This document shows positions 63,986 through 64,000 of a stretch of 64,000 nucleotides of DNA, piece by piece. Every line of letters starts with the position of its first letter. Within the stretch, counting starts at the first letter, position 1. The position numbers and the translations under genes are program-made. The DNA lies in assembly GCA_944800085.1 (NCBI GenBank), contig CALYLO010000003.1, forward strand, positions 434,001-498,000. Reading direction: 5' to 3'. The notes under the pieces were generated by a model, which saw only the letters and a program-made list of their open reading frames with translations, searched no databases and was not told the origin of the DNA. The DNA comes from Paenibacillus melissococcoides (GTDB lineage Bacteria > Bacillota > Bacilli > Paenibacillales > Paenibacillaceae).

Positions 63986-64000
63986 CGAAGCCTGCGGCGC

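Noticed and set aside
1..64000. tRNA, rRNA or CRISPR arrays
   Set aside because: No cloverleaf-like gene with CCA-end context, no rRNA sequence and no regularly spaced repeats were seen.

Overview
The window is a stretch of chromosome from an endospore-forming, Gram-positive Paenibacillus-like bacterium. The grounds are the gene order shared with the Bacillus lysC/spoIIIA/accBC/nusB-folD-xseAB-ispA-dxs/ahrC-recN-spoIVB-spo0A/bkd/nudF regions, strong GGAGG-type ribosome sites, frequent TTG and GTG starts, moderately high GC, and family-level likeness of the proteins. The species cannot be fixed by eye.

Layout. 1-1.1 kb: 5' end of an IS1595-type transposase (minus strand, cut by the window edge) and a gene-poor stretch with a 19-bp tandem repeat. 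1.1-5.2 kb: aspartokinase lysC with an apparent internal beta-subunit start, a UPF0756 membrane protein, the sulfolactate genes comA-comB and yqhV. 5.2-11.1 kb: complete spoIIIAA-AH operon, the feeding-tube/channel complex of engulfment. 11.2-14.5 kb: accB-accC, then yqhY-amaP-DUF2273 (Asp23 family). 14.5-23 kb: nusB-folD-xseA-xseB-ispA, then about 700 nt that I read as an OLE RNA, oapA, dxs and tlyA. 23-28.4 kb: a small membrane protein, ahrC, recN, spoIVB, spo0A.

28.4-34.9 kb is an integrated element next to spo0A. It carries a tyrosine recombinase (frameshifted), a regulator overlapping a 41-codon membrane peptide, a DUF4238 protein, a small lipoprotein, remnants, and an intact proteasome-beta/Anbu-like Ntn hydrolase. 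It is bounded on the right by a second, diverged copy of the last ~76 codons of spo0A. 35.1-41.7 kb continues as a decaying accessory zone: an IS3-type element with a broken orfB, a broken IS110 transposase, a frameshifted MerR regulator with a textbook MerR promoter, a frameshifted serine hydrolase and a dead hicAB pair.

42-54.2 kb returns to core genes: a DJ-1/PfpI protein, a VanZ-RDD membrane protein, yqzF-like DUF2627, an intact IS110 insertion, the branched-chain 2-oxoacid dehydrogenase cluster lpdV-bkdAA-bkdAB-bkdB with lipB, a tiny Prli42-like gene and an M20 peptidase (yqjE). A FapR-like palindrome lies between the bkdAA promoter and its gene. 54.2-61.9 kb is a hexuronate-catabolism cluster (AraC regulator, two Gfo/Idh/MocA oxidoreductases, a uronate-isomerase-like protein, SDR, TIM-barrel isomerase, uxuA) with a cre-like site. 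61.9-64 kb holds mciZ, nudF and yqxK.

Main points for a second look: the OLE RNA/OapA pair inside the isoprenoid operon, the integration event that left two different spo0A 3' ends, the element-borne Ntn hydrolase with a conserved Thr/Asp/Lys set, and the possible FapR control of bkd.
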